Origin: Streptomyces ochraceiscleroticus
GTDB taxonomy: Bacteria; Actinomycetota; Actinomycetes; Streptomycetales; Streptomycetaceae
Assembly (NCBI RefSeq): GCF_000720485.1
Contig: NZ_JOAX01000001.1
Location: forward strand, 310,001 to 374,000
Length of the DNA: 64,000 nucleotides
Reading direction: 5' to 3'
Under the pieces are notes generated by a model that ran no database searches, was not told the DNA's origin, and saw nothing but the letters and a program-made list of their open reading frames with translations. Made by a program: the position numbers and the translations under genes. Positions 1-8,767 of the stretch are shown here, one piece after another (position 1 is the stretch's first letter; every line of letters begins with the position of its first letter).

Positions 1-990
1 CTTGAGGAAGTCGACCTTCTTCCACGGCTCGCGGGTACCGAGCTGGGTCGCCGGGAACATCACGGAGTGGAACGGCACGTTGTCCTTGGCCATGAACTCC
101 GTGTACCGGACGTCGTCGGCCTCGTACCACCACGACTTCCAGTCGCGGTTCTCCGGGTCGACGTCCGCCCACTCCTTCGTCGAGCCGATGTACTCGATCG
201 GGGCGTCGAACCAGACGTAGAAGACCTTGCCCTCGGCGGCCAGGTCCGGCCACACGTCGGCAGGCACCGGCACGCCCCAGTCCAGGTCGCGGGTGATCGC
301 GCGGTCGTGCAGGCCCTCGGTCAGCCACTTGCGGGCGATGGAGGAGGCCAGCGTCGGCCACTCCTCACCGGTCTCGTCGATGAACTTCTCGACCTCGCCC
401 TGGAGCTTGGACTGGAGCAGGAAGAGGTGCTTGGTCTCGCGCACCTCCAGGTCGCTGCTGCCGCTGATCGCCGAGCGGGCGTCGATCAGGTCGGTCGGGT
501 CCAGCACGCGGGTGCAGTTCTCGCACTGGTCGCCGCGGGCCTTGTCGTAACCGCAGTGCGGGCAGGTGCCGACGATGTACCGGTCGGGCAGGAAGCGCTC
601 GTCGGCGTTCGAGTAGACCTGGCGGATCGCCCGCTCCTCGATGAAGCCGTTCTCGTGCAGCTTGCGCGCGAAGTGCTGGGTGAGCTCGACGTTCTCCGGC
701 GAGGAGCTGCGGCCGAAGTGGTCGAAGGCGAGGCCGAAGCCGTCGTAGATCGCCTTCTGCGCGTCGTGCTGCTCGGCGCAGAACGCGTCGACCGACTGGC
801 CGGCGGCCTTCGCGGCCAGCTCGGCGGGGGTGCCGTGCTCATCGGTCGCGCAGATGTACAGCACGTCGTGGCCGCGCTGGCGCAGATACCGGGAGTACAC
901 ATCGGCCGGGAGCATGGACCCCACCATGTTGCCCAGGTGCTTGATCCCGTTGATGTACGGAAGGGCGCTGGTGATGAGGTGTCGAGCCAT
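1..990 (-). CDS. metG: Methionyl-tRNA synthetase, N-terminal 330 residues (cut by window edge)
   Basis: Charges tRNA-Met in the cytoplasm. The minus-strand frame opens with [20 protein letters not shown], the class I synthetase start in which PYINGxxHLG is the HIGH-type signature. A zinc-knuckle insert follows, with CPHC (about residue 150) and CENC (about 163), then the catalytic core with DWGVPVP and [13 protein letters not shown]. The frame stays open to base 1, so the KMSKS loop and anticodon domain lie outside the window. The ATG at 988-990 is the natural start because family similarity begins exactly there. No other gene shares its operon here; about 175 bp of non-coding sequence separates it from the divergent DUF397 gene. 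Confidence 0.97.
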   Translation of the reverse strand, partial: MARHLITSALPYINGIKHLGNMVGSMLPADVYSRYLRQRGHDVLYICATDEHGTPAELAAKAAGQSVDAFCAEQHDAQKAIYDGFGLAFDHFGRSSSPENVELTQHFARKLHENGFIEERAIRQVYSNADERFLPDRYIVGTCPHCGYDKARGDQCENCTRVLDPTDLIDARSAISGSSDLEVRETKHLFLLQSKLQGEVEKFIDETGEEWPTLASSIARKWLTEGLHDRAITRDLDWGVPVPADVWPDLAAEGKVFYVWFDAPIEYIGSTKEWADVDPENRDWKSWWYEADDVRYTEFMAKDNVPFHSVMFPATQLGTREPWKKVDFLK

Positions 991-1166
991 TGCCGGCTGC
1001 TCCCAAGTCGCTACGGTGAGTGATTTTTTGCACTACGGAACGCCAATATCGTACTCGCCCGGACGGGGGTCACCGCGCCCCCTTCAAGGGCCGCCCCGCG
1101 TGCAGGCATGGGGTGCGGGCGACCGGGGATGATGTGGGGAAGAGGGGCCAGGGGGAGGGGCGGGTC

Positions 1167-1367
1167 ATGGCAGAGCGGCTGAGGTGGGTCTCGTCGGGCT
1201 ACTGCTCCGATACGGACGCCACCTGCGTCGAAGTAGCGATCACGGCACCGCGGGTCCAGGTACGGGACTCATGGCGGGTCTCGGGTGACTCGGGTGAGGA
1301 CGCGCCGCGGCTGACGTTCTCCGCGGCGGCGTGGTCACTCTTCATCGCGCACACGACGGCGGACTGA
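1167..1367 (+). CDS. DUF397 domain protein (66 aa)
   Basis: The small protein begins MAERLRWVSSGYCSDTDATC and has the DUF397 pattern: W-x-S-S near the start, a C-V-E-V strand, and a terminal W-x-x-F-I-A-H-T. In Streptomyces these proteins usually follow an XRE-type HTH gene with a DUF5753 domain and are implicated in developmental regulation (family knowledge). Here no HTH partner lies alongside, so it is an orphan copy. The start at 1167 follows the GGGGGAGGGG purine run at 1151-1160. The biochemical role of the family is unknown. Confidence 0.85.
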   Translation: MAERLRWVSSGYCSDTDATCVEVAITAPRVQVRDSWRVSGDSGEDAPRLTFSAAAWSLFIAHTTAD

Positions 1368-1380
1368 GGCGGGAAGCGCG

Positions 1381-1417
1381 ACGGCCCGGCCGCTCCCCGT
1401 GGGAGCCGCCGGGCCGT
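1381..1417. terminator. Bidirectional hairpin between convergent genes
   Basis: ACGGCCCGGC (1381-1390) pairs with 1408-1417, and GCTCCC (1392-1397) pairs with GGGAGC (1401-1406) around a 3-nt loop, with one mismatch between the two helices. It lies between the ends of the DUF397 gene and the VWA gene, so it can serve both strands. Confidence 0.7.
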
Positions 1418-1449
1418 GCGCCGGTGGTGCGGTGTGCCGATCGTGCCGG

Positions 1450-3057
1450 TCAGCTCTTCTTGTTCTTCTTGCTCTTCTTGAGTACGCCCGCGGCGCGGGC
1501 CTCGGTGAGCCACTCGGGGAACTCGATCATGAGCTGCGCGTAGAGGTCGGCGTCGGCCAGGGCGCGCGGGTCGCGGCCGGCGTGGAAGAAGCCGGCGTTG
1601 TCGACCTTCCGCTTCTCCGGGACGGTGAGGTCGTCCAGCTTGCGCAGGAAGTCGAAGCCCTTGGCCTCGGGGTCGCCGAAGCCGATGAACTGCCAGAAGA
1701 TCGGCAGCCCGGCCGCCTCGCACAGCGCCTTCTCGGCAGCGGGCTTGGAGGTGGGGGCGCCGTCGGTCTGGAAGATCACGAACGCGGGCGCCGTCGTCTT
1801 CGACTTCTTGTAGTGGTCGACGACGGCCTTGATCGCCCAGTGGTAGTTCGTACGGCCCATGTGGCCCAGGCCCGCGTGCAGCTCCTCGATCCTGCCCTCG
1901 TACGAGGCGAGGTCCAGCTCCGCGGTGCCGTCCACGTCGGTGGAGAAGAAGACGACGGGGACGGTGCCGTCGTCGTCGAGGTGCGCGGAGAGGCCGAGGG
2001 CCTGCTCGGCGAGGTGCTGGACGGTGCCGTCCTTGTAGTAGTTGCGCATCGAGCCGGAGCGGTCGAGCACGAGGTAGACGGCGGCGCGCTGCGTCGTCAG
2101 GCCGTGCTTCTCCAGCGCCGCACCGGCGTCCTTGTACAGGCTGACCAGCCCGGGCGCGACCTCCTCGACCTTGGTGAGGGGGAGGGCGGGACGGGCTTCG
2201 TCGCCGGCGGCGTCCGTCTTCGCGGGGGCGTCTGCCTGCGCGGGGGCGGAGGCGGCTGCGGGCGCGGGGGCCGGTTCGGCGGGGGCCTCGGTCGGGGCCT
2301 CGACGGGGGCCTCGGTGCGGGCGGCCGGGATGGTGGCAGCGGGGGTGGGCTCGGGGGCGGCGACGACCTCGGGCTCGGCCTCGGCCTCGTGCTTCGGCTC
2401 GTCGGCCTGCGGTGCTTCCGCCTTCGGCTGCTCGACCTTCGGCTTTTCGGCCGGGGCCTCGACCTCGGCCTCCTCGGCGTCGGCGGCCACCGGCTCGGGC
2501 TCTGCCTTGACCTCGGGCTCTGCCTTGGTCTCGGGCTCGGTGGCCACCGGCTCGGCGGTCTCGACCTCTGCCTTGGCCTGGGCCTCGTCGCTCTTCGCGT
2601 CCTCCGGCTCCTCGGCCTCGACCTCGGTCGTGGCCTCGGCAGTCGCCGCTTCCGCAGCCCGCTCCTCCGCAGCGTCCTCCTTCGCGGTCGACGGGCGGTC
2701 GAATGCCTCTCTCACCAGGTCCGAGATGTCCGGGACGTCGGAGGCGGTCGAGGAGGCGGGGGCGGAGGCGGCCGAGGCCGCGAGTACCGCGGCGCCCGCC
2801 GCGGGTGCGGTCTCCGCGTACGCCGGCTCCGGACGGGCCGGTGCCTGCTCCGTACGGGCCGCCGGTACCTCCGTCTCCGCGGCCGGCGCGGTCTCCGTCA
2901 CCGTGTCGGCCACCGCGTCCGCCGAGGGGGCCGACTCCTCACGGGCCTCCGGGATGGCCGCCGCGTCGGTGGCCTCCGTCGCCGCGACGGCATCCGGTTC
3001 GTTACGGGCCGCCTTGGAGCGACCGAAAGCGTTGCGCAGCAGACTCCGAATGCCCAT
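1450..3057 (-). CDS. VWA (TerF-like) domain protein with long acidic Ala/Glu/Pro linker
   Basis: The C-terminal 230 residues form a von Willebrand A domain. The MIDAS start DRSGSM is visible, followed by a threonine in MGRTNY and a later DGAP, so metal binding is likely intact. The organisation resembles the VWA proteins of tellurium-resistance and TerD-type gene sets. The N-terminus (MGIRSLLRNAFGRSKAARNE) is basic. Residues of roughly 30-300 are a low-complexity Ala/Glu/Pro/Val stretch that is probably disordered. The tail is Lys-rich (KKSKKNKKS). I chose the ATG at 3055-3057 because the 40 residues upstream look like non-coding translation. Length is 535 aa. No ter genes are adjacent, so a tellurite function is only a family guess. 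Confidence 0.85.
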   Translation of the reverse strand: MGIRSLLRNAFGRSKAARNEPDAVAATEATDAAAIPEAREESAPSADAVADTVTETAPAAETEVPAARTEQAPARPEPAYAETAPAAGAAVLAASAASAPASSTASDVPDISDLVREAFDRPSTAKEDAAEERAAEAATAEATTEVEAEEPEDAKSDEAQAKAEVETAEPVATEPETKAEPEVKAEPEPVAADAEEAEVEAPAEKPKVEQPKAEAPQADEPKHEAEAEPEVVAAPEPTPAATIPAARTEAPVEAPTEAPAEPAPAPAAASAPAQADAPAKTDAAGDEARPALPLTKVEEVAPGLVSLYKDAGAALEKHGLTTQRAAVYLVLDRSGSMRNYYKDGTVQHLAEQALGLSAHLDDDGTVPVVFFSTDVDGTAELDLASYEGRIEELHAGLGHMGRTNYHWAIKAVVDHYKKSKTTAPAFVIFQTDGAPTSKPAAEKALCEAAGLPIFWQFIGFGDPEAKGFDFLRKLDDLTVPEKRKVDNAGFFHAGRDPRALADADLYAQLMIEFPEWLTEARAAGVLKKSKKNKKS

Positions 3058-3224
3058 CGGCGTACCTCTCGTGCGTGTGGTGGCGTGCGTTGTGCTGGGT
3101 GCGGCGAATGTCCGTTTGAGCGAGGCGCGTGCTGACCAGGACGGACACCAAAGGGTAGCGGCCTGCCCCTGTCGCATCGTGGGACCCCGCGCGTCGTGCG
3201 CCGGTACGAGCCGAAGCCACCCGG

Positions 3225-3253
3225 ATTCACCGTCAGTTCATCTTTTTGTCGCC
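3225..3253 (+). promoter_or_regulatory. Probable PHO box (PhoP binding site)
   Basis: ATTCACC (3225-3231) and GTTCATC (3236-3242) are spaced exactly 11 bp apart, and a weaker third unit TGTCGCC sits at 3247-3253. Streptomyces PhoP binds 11-bp direct repeats beginning GTTCACC (established knowledge). The array ends about 80 bp before the start of a PhoX-type phosphatase, the expected target class. Sequence match only. Confidence 0.65.
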
Positions 3254-3335
3254 GCGTGTCGGGCCTGTCCCCATACCGTCTCGGCTGATCACCCGACGCA
3301 CCGTCACCACCTCACCCCCTACGCGAAGGACCACC

Positions 3336-5420
3336 GTGCGCAAGCTGCTGCCGCTGATCGGCTCTCACCCGGGTGGCCGTTCGGCCATGACCTGCCGTTA
3401 CCGCTGCGGTGACGCCTGCTTCCACGAGACGCCCAACACCAGCGGCAACGCGTACGTCGGTGACGTGATCGCAGGGGCGCTCTCCCGCCGGAACGTCCTC
3501 CGCGCAAGCGCCGTCGTCACGGTCGCGGCAGCCACCGGCGCCGCGCTGACCGGACCGGCTGCCCCGCAGGCCGCCGCGGCCGGGGCCGGCGCCGCTTCCG
3601 GTACGGCGGCCACCGCCACCCGGCACGCACGCCCCGCCCGCGGCCTGCGCTTCCCGGCCGTCGCGCCCAACACCGCCGACGCCGTGACCGTCCCCGCGGG
3701 CCATGAGCAGAACATCGTCGTCCGCTGGGGTGACCCGGTGCTGCGCGGCGCCCCGGCGTTCGACGCCGACCGGCAGTCCGCGAAGGCGCAGGCCGGCCAG
3801 TTCGGTTACAACAACGACTACATGGCCGTCCTGGACCTGCCGGGCGAGCGGGACCGGCAGCTCCTCGTGATCAACCACGAGTACACCGACGAGGCCCTGA
3901 TGTTCGCCGGGTACGACGCGGAGAACCCGACCCGGGAGCAGGCGGAGATCGGGCTGCAGGCGCACGGCCTGACGGTGCTCGCCGCGCAGGAGGAGCGGCG
4001 CAGCGGCCGGCTCACCGCGCTGCCCCGCCACCACCTCAACCGCCGGATCACCGGCACCACGCCGTTCGAGGTGACTGGCCCGGCGGCCGGCAGCGACCTG
4101 CTGAAGACCTCTGCCGACCCCGAGGGCACCCGCATCCTCGGCACGCTCAACAACTGCGGCGGCGGCATCACCCCGTGGGGCACCGTGCTGTCCGGCGAGG
4201 AGAACTTCAACCAGTACTTCGCCCACGGCGACCAGGCCGGCGACCCGGAGAGCGCCGCCCGGCTGAAGCGGTACGGCTTCAAGGGCGGCGCCAGCGAGCG
4301 CAAGTGGGAGCGGTTCGACCGCCGCTTCGACGTCGCGAAGGAGCCGAACGAGCCGAACCGCTTCGGCTGGGTCGTGGAGATCGACCCGTTCGACCCCGGC
4401 TCCACCCCGCGCAAGCTCACCGCGCTCGGCCGCTTCAAGCACGAGGCCGCCGAGCCGCGGCTGACCCCCGACGGCCGGCCCGTGCTCTACATGGGTGACG
4501 ACGAGAAGTTCGACTACTTCTACAAGTTCGTCTCCGCCAAGCGGATGAAGCGCGGCAGCAGCGCCGCCGCGCGCGAGCACAACCGCACGCTGCTGGACGA
4601 GGGCACGCTGTACGTCGCGAAGTTCGCCGGCGACAGCCCGGCAGGCGAGATCGACGGGTCGGGGAAGCTGCCGGAGGACGGCGAGTTCGACGGCCGCGGC
4701 GAGTGGATCCCGCTGGCCACCGGCACCACCTCGCACGTCCCCGGCATGACCGCCGAGGAGGTGTACGTCTTCACGCGGATGGCCGCCGACAAGGTGGGTG
4801 CCACGAAGATGGACCGCCCCGAGGACGTCGAGCCCAGCCCCCGTACCGGCAAGGTCTACGTCGCACTGACCAACAACAGCGACCGGGGGAAGGACGGCAA
4901 GGCGCCCGCCGACGAGGCCAACCCGCGCAACGCGAACAAGCACGGCCAGATCCTGGAGCTGACCGAGCACCGCGGCGACCCCGCCGCCGGACGTTTCACG
5001 TGGAACCTCTTCCTGGTCTGCGGCGACCCGGAGGACCCGTCGACGTACTTCGGCGGCTTCCCCAAGGACCAGGTCAGCCCGATCTCCTGCCCGGACAACA
5101 TCACCTTCGATGTGCACGGCAACCTGTGGATCTCCACCGACGGCAACGCCCTGGGCAGCCATGACGGCCTCTTCGGCGTCGCCACCACCGGTCCCCGGCG
5201 CGGCCAGGTGCGGCAGTTCCTGACCGTGCCGACCGGTGCAGAGACCTGCGGGCCGATCGTGCAGGAGCGGCGGGTACTGGTCGCGGTGCAGCACCCGGGC
5301 GAGGTGGACGGCGCGAGCGTGGAGCAGCCCGCTTCGCACTGGCCGGACGGACCGGGCGCGCTGGTCCGGCCGTCCGTGATCAGCGTGTGGCGCACGAACG
5401 GCGACGACATCGGCGTCTGA
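3336..5420 (+). CDS. phoX: PhoX-family alkaline phosphatase, Tat-exported (694 aa)
   Basis: This is a secreted phosphomonoesterase of the Ca/Fe-dependent PhoX family that releases phosphate from organic esters outside the cell. A twin-arginine signal, SRRNVLRASAVV, lies near residue 50 and is followed by an Ala-rich hydrophobic stretch. The mature part carries family landmarks: NHEYTDE, a GTLNNCGGGITPWGT loop, SGEENFN, WVVEIDPFDP, MGDDEKFDYFYKF and the C-terminal SCPDNITFDVHGNLWISTDG. Length is typical of the family. I chose GTG 3336 because GAAGGA lies 5 nt before it, and MRKLLPLIGSHPGGRSAMTC matches the usual Streptomyces N-terminus. The PHO box upstream predicts induction by phosphate starvation. 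Confidence 0.93.
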   Translation: MRKLLPLIGSHPGGRSAMTCRYRCGDACFHETPNTSGNAYVGDVIAGALSRRNVLRASAVVTVAAATGAALTGPAAPQAAAAGAGAASGTAATATRHARPARGLRFPAVAPNTADAVTVPAGHEQNIVVRWGDPVLRGAPAFDADRQSAKAQAGQFGYNNDYMAVLDLPGERDRQLLVINHEYTDEALMFAGYDAENPTREQAEIGLQAHGLTVLAAQEERRSGRLTALPRHHLNRRITGTTPFEVTGPAAGSDLLKTSADPEGTRILGTLNNCGGGITPWGTVLSGEENFNQYFAHGDQAGDPESAARLKRYGFKGGASERKWERFDRRFDVAKEPNEPNRFGWVVEIDPFDPGSTPRKLTALGRFKHEAAEPRLTPDGRPVLYMGDDEKFDYFYKFVSAKRMKRGSSAAAREHNRTLLDEGTLYVAKFAGDSPAGEIDGSGKLPEDGEFDGRGEWIPLATGTTSHVPGMTAEEVYVFTRMAADKVGATKMDRPEDVEPSPRTGKVYVALTNNSDRGKDGKAPADEANPRNANKHGQILELTEHRGDPAAGRFTWNLFLVCGDPEDPSTYFGGFPKDQVSPISCPDNITFDVHGNLWISTDGNALGSHDGLFGVATTGPRRGQVRQFLTVPTGAETCGPIVQERRVLVAVQHPGEVDGASVEQPASHWPDGPGALVRPSVISVWRTNGDDIGV
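4993..5006. other. Degenerate parS-like site inside phoX
   Basis: GTTTCACGTGGAAC differs from the 14-bp Streptomyces parS at one position. It sits within coding sequence, so chance cannot be excluded; listed because three exact copies occur in this window. Confidence 0.35.
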
Positions 5421-5437
5421 GCTGCCGGTCCGCCGGT

Positions 5438-5482
5438 ACGGAGCGGGCCGCCTGCCGTGGGGGGACAGGCGGCCCGCTCCGT
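5438..5482. terminator. Strong bidirectional hairpin
   Basis: A perfect 17-bp inverted repeat (5438-5454 against 5466-5482; arm core GGAGCGGGCCGCCTG) with an 11-nt loop lies between the convergent ends of phoX and the LigD-like gene. Confidence 0.85.
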
Positions 5483-5498
5483 CCGCGCGGTCGGTGCC

Positions 5499-6464
5499 TC
5501 ACTCCTCCGGCAGCCGCTTCGCCGCCGCGCTCACCGACCGGCCGCGCCAGCCGTCACCGGACCACGGGTCGGCCGCCGCCAGCCGCTCGGGCGCCGTACG
5601 CAGCGTCCAGCGCTGGGCATGCAGCTCCGGGTCGTCCAGTTCCTCACGGGTGATCGGCATGGCCACCGGCGCGCCCGGCTTGGCGCGGACGCTGTAGGGC
5701 GCGACCGCGGTCTGCGCGTAGGCGTTGCGCTGTACGTCGAGGTAGATGCGGCCGCGGCCGCCCTTCGTGGGGCGGTCGGCCTTGCGCTGCTCGGTGGTGA
5801 GCCGGTCGGGGTGCCGGTCGGCGAGCAGCTCGGCGGCGCGGTGCGCGAAGTCCCGTACCGCGTCGTAGTCCGACTTGCCGTCCAGCGGCGCGATGACGTG
5901 CAGGCCGCGCGAGCCGGTGGTCATCAGCCGGGCCGGCAGCCGGAGTTCGTCCCACAGCGCGCAGACCCGCCCGGCCGCCCAGCGCACGTCCTCGAAGTCC
6001 GCGCCCTCCGACGGGTCCAGGTCGACGATCAGGAGGTCGGGGTCGTTGGGGGAGTCCTCCCGGGACAGCCAGCGGTGCTGGGTGAGCGATGCCTGTCCGG
6101 CGAGGTACACGAGCGTGGCGGCGTCGTCGCAGACGACGTGCGTGACCTTGCCGCCGGCCTTCTCCTGGACGGAGGTGCGCACCCAGTCGGGGAAGTAGTC
6201 CGGCGCGTTCTTCTGCATCAGCGGGCGGCCGCCGATGCCGTCCGGGTGGCGCTCCATCATCAGGGGGCGGCCGCGCAGATGCGGCAGCGCGCGCGGGGCG
6301 ACGGCCTCGTAGTGCTCGGCCACGTCCAGCTTCGTAATGCCGTCGTCGGGGAAGAGCACCTTGTCCGGGCGGCTGATCGCGACGGTGCGCCGGCCGGCCC
6401 GTACGGTCTCCTCGTCCTTCGCGCGCCCGCCGTGGGGGCGCCCGTCTGCCTTGTCGCCCTTCAT
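5499..6464 (-). CDS. ligD: LigD-type DNA polymerase/primase domain protein
   Basis: This is a stand-alone polymerase domain of the archaeo-eukaryotic primase type, used in bacterial non-homologous end joining with Ku and an ATP-dependent ligase. Family hallmarks in order are VAISRPDKVLFPDDGITK, the metal-binding VDLDPSEG (the D-x-D), TTGSRGLHVIAPL, and RGRIYLDVQRNAYAQTAVAPYSVR. At 321 aa only the polymerase module is present, with no ligase or phosphoesterase domain, as is usual in Streptomyces where these modules are separate genes. The ATG at 6462-6464 is the best in-frame start, but no convincing Shine-Dalgarno sequence precedes it. No ku gene is adjacent. Confidence 0.9.
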   Translation of the reverse strand: MKGDKADGRPHGGRAKDEETVRAGRRTVAISRPDKVLFPDDGITKLDVAEHYEAVAPRALPHLRGRPLMMERHPDGIGGRPLMQKNAPDYFPDWVRTSVQEKAGGKVTHVVCDDAATLVYLAGQASLTQHRWLSREDSPNDPDLLIVDLDPSEGADFEDVRWAAGRVCALWDELRLPARLMTTGSRGLHVIAPLDGKSDYDAVRDFAHRAAELLADRHPDRLTTEQRKADRPTKGGRGRIYLDVQRNAYAQTAVAPYSVRAKPGAPVAMPITREELDDPELHAQRWTLRTAPERLAAADPWSGDGWRGRSVSAAAKRLPEE

Positions 6465-6660
6465 GAGGGGGAGGGGTAACCGCACCGGCCGTGCGTCAAA
6501 CCCCTTGCCGCCGCGCCAAGGCCGCCCCTGGGGGCCGTACGAGTTGCTTCCGGGGCACGGCCCTTTCTCCTGCCGCGCCGGGGCCACCGGCGTGCTTACG
6601 ATCCTTGGCGGCAGGGGCCGGACAGGGGCCGGGGTACGGAGAGGTGGAAGGAACGCCACG

Positions 6661-7602
6661 ATGAGAGCCGTAGCAGTCAGTGCCTTCGGGGCCGAGCCCG
6701 AGCTGATGGACCTGCCACAGCCCGAGCCGGGACCCGGCGAGGTGCTGGTCGCGATGGCGGTCGCCGGGCTGAATCCGACCGACTGGAAGATCGCCGACGG
6801 CATGCTGAAGGACGCCGTGCCACACTCCTTCCCGCTGATCCTGGGGGCCGACGGGGCGGGCGAGGTGGTCGCGGTCGGCCCCGACGTGCGCCGCTGCACG
6901 GTCGGCGACCAGGTCTTCGGGCAGTTCCAACTGGTCGGCAGGGGCGGCGGTGCGTACGCCGACTACGCCGTCGCCGCCGAGGACGCGGTCGCCCCCGCGC
7001 CGCGCAACGTCACGTACGCGACCTCGGCTGCGGTGCCGACGGCCGGTACGGCCGCGTACAACCTCGTCGAGGAGACCCGGGTCGCGGAGGGCAAGCGGGT
7101 GCTGGTCGTGGGCGCGACCGGCGGCGTCGGCACGTTCGTCACGCAGCTCGCGGCGCAGCGCGGCGCCGAGGTGATCGCCACGGCCCGGGCGGGCAGCGCG
7201 GAGCTGATGGGGCAGTTCGGCGCGGCGGTCACGGTGGACCACACCCAGGGCCCGGTGGCCCAGCAGGTGCTGGCGGCCCACCCGGACGGCGTGGACATCC
7301 TGATCGACCTGGTCAGCGGGCCGGAAGCGTTCGCGGACATGACGCGGGTCGTACGGGACGGGGGCACGGTCGTGTCCACCGTCGGCGCGGCCGACACGGA
7401 CATGCTCATCGAGCACAACCTGCGCGGCTTCAACTTCGAGAACCGACCCTCGCCGCAGCTCCTGTCCATCCTCGCCGACCAGCTCGACGCGGGCCGGCTC
7501 ACCGTCCTGATCACCAGCGAGGTGCAGCTCGAGGACGCCCCGGCGGCCCTCGCCCGCAGCCGCACGGGCCGGGCGCAGGGCAAGACCGTCATCGGCCTCT
7601 GA
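6661..7602 (+). CDS. NADP-dependent quinone-oxidoreductase-like MDR enzyme
   Basis: A 313-aa zinc-independent medium-chain reductase. The N-terminal GroES-like fold contains AGLNPTDWKIADG and LGADGAGEVVAVG, and the Rossmann nucleotide site is VLVVGATGGVGTFVTQLA. It likely reduces quinones or enones with NADPH; the substrate is not evident. GAAGGA lies 9 nt before ATG 6661. It converges on the membrane protein gene with a 14-bp tail overlap, so the two transcripts are antisense at their 3' ends. Confidence 0.88.
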   Translation: MRAVAVSAFGAEPELMDLPQPEPGPGEVLVAMAVAGLNPTDWKIADGMLKDAVPHSFPLILGADGAGEVVAVGPDVRRCTVGDQVFGQFQLVGRGGGAYADYAVAAEDAVAPAPRNVTYATSAAVPTAGTAAYNLVEETRVAEGKRVLVVGATGGVGTFVTQLAAQRGAEVIATARAGSAELMGQFGAAVTVDHTQGPVAQQVLAAHPDGVDILIDLVSGPEAFADMTRVVRDGGTVVSTVGAADTDMLIEHNLRGFNFENRPSPQLLSILADQLDAGRLTVLITSEVQLEDAPAALARSRTGRAQGKTVIGL

Positions 7603-8566
7603 GCGCCCGGCGGGCCCGCACGCGCCGGGCCAGGACTCCCGACAGGACGGCGGCGCACCCCGCGGTGAGCCCCGTGGCGAGCAGCGCCCCGCCGCCGAGC
7701 CGGGCGCTCGCGGTGAGCGTGTCGTACACCGCCGAGCCCGCCGCGCCGGTCACCGCCGGTGGCAGCGCGTCCAGGGCGTAGCCGCGGGCGGCGGCGAACG
7801 CGGCGAGCAGGAGCACGCCGCCCGCCGCGCAGCCCAGGCCCGTACCGATCAGTGCCCGTCGGCGGCGCGGTGCCAGCAGCAGCCCGGCCGCCAGGCTCAG
7901 CACCGCCGCGACGGGCAGCAGCCGGCCGAGCGTCCGCACCGCCGCGTACGGGCCGCGGGCCTCGGCGACCTCGTCGGACCGCAGCAGTACGAGCGTGGTG
8001 CCGGAGACATGGACCCGCTGGATCAGGCGGGCTCCGGCCGGCACGGTGTGGACGAGGCGGGCCCGGGCCCGGTCGACGACGGGCTGCAGGTCGAGCACCA
8101 CGGACCGGTCGCCGGGTGAGGCGAGCGCGGTGACGAGGGAGGCATGCGTGGTGCCGTTGACGCGGCTCCACAGGGCGGGAAAGGAACGTGAGGTGACCAC
8201 GCCGCGGATCTGGGTGGCCACGAACTCCCGTATGCCGCGGGTGAACCGCTCCCGCACCGCGGGACGATCGGCCGGCGGCACGGCGTCCACCAGCGACGAC
8301 AGGTCCACCCGGCGCATCACGCCGTCGGTGATCGCGGTGACCATGTTCCGCTGGACGGCCGGGTCGCGGGAGAGCGGTGCGGTGGTGGCGGTGTAGCGGG
8401 CGGTGTCGGTCAGTTCGGCGCGTGCCCAGCCCGTGGCGAGGGCCGGTGGGGCCAGGAGACAGCCGAGGACCAGCAGCACGGTGGCCAGGAGGGTGCGCGG
8501 CCGGTGGAGGGCCGGTACGCGGCGTGCGGGCGGGGCACCGGTGCGGGCCGGCGCGCTCGCTGCCAT
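7589..8566 (-). CDS. Four-helix membrane protein with large extracytoplasmic domain
   Basis: I do not recognise a named family. The 325-aa protein has an N-terminal hydrophobic segment (around residues 24-45, LLATVLLVLGCLLAPPALA). An about 160-residue soluble stretch follows, containing DTARYTATTAPLSRDPAVQ and VDLSSLVDAV. Three further helices lie in the last third (LLPVAAVLSLAAGLLLAP, ALIGTGLGCAAGGVLLLAAF, ALLATGLTAGCAAVLSGVLA). The layout suits an integral membrane protein with an outside sensor or binding domain. ATG 8566 is preceded by GGAGG on the minus strand. An exact parS site and a 20-bp tandem-repeat array lie directly upstream. Confidence 0.75.
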   Translation of the reverse strand: MAASAPARTGAPPARRVPALHRPRTLLATVLLVLGCLLAPPALATGWARAELTDTARYTATTAPLSRDPAVQRNMVTAITDGVMRRVDLSSLVDAVPPADRPAVRERFTRGIREFVATQIRGVVTSRSFPALWSRVNGTTHASLVTALASPGDRSVVLDLQPVVDRARARLVHTVPAGARLIQRVHVSGTTLVLLRSDEVAEARGPYAAVRTLGRLLPVAAVLSLAAGLLLAPRRRRALIGTGLGCAAGGVLLLAAFAAARGYALDALPPAVTGAAGSAVYDTLTASARLGGGALLATGLTAGCAAVLSGVLARRVRARRALRGR

Positions 8567-8575
8567 GTCTCCTCC

Positions 8576-8589
8576 GTTTCACGTGAAAC
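8576..8589. other. parS: parS chromosome-partitioning site
   Basis: GTTTCACGTGAAAC is the exact 14-bp palindrome bound by Streptomyces ParB. It lies 10 bp upstream of a start codon, so ParB binding could also touch that gene's leader. Confidence 0.9.
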
Positions 8590-8600
8590 CAGAACCGGTA

Positions 8601-8700
8601 CCGAGCAATCGGTGCTCGTCCCGAGTAATCCGCACCCGTCCTGCGTAATCGGCACCTGTCCCGACTAGCGGCACCCGCCCCGAGTAACCCGGCACCACCA
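8601..8700. repeat. Five imperfect 20-bp tandem repeats
   Basis: Units begin at 8601, 8621, 8641, 8661 and 8680, with consensus near CCGAGTAATCGGCACCCGTC. The array is in non-coding DNA between parS and the CDF transporter's end, upstream of the membrane protein gene. The near-constant 20-bp period suggests protein binding on one DNA face or slippage expansion. Confidence 0.75.
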
Positions 8701-8767
8701 CCTCATCACAGGCGCGCAGAAGTCCGGCGCCGCGCCGCCCGCCGACGCGTCGTTTTCGGACGGCCGT

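Noticed and set aside
3312..5339. A 675-codon open frame antisense to phoX
   Set aside because: The mirror of phoX codon bias; no ribosome site and no recognisable domain.
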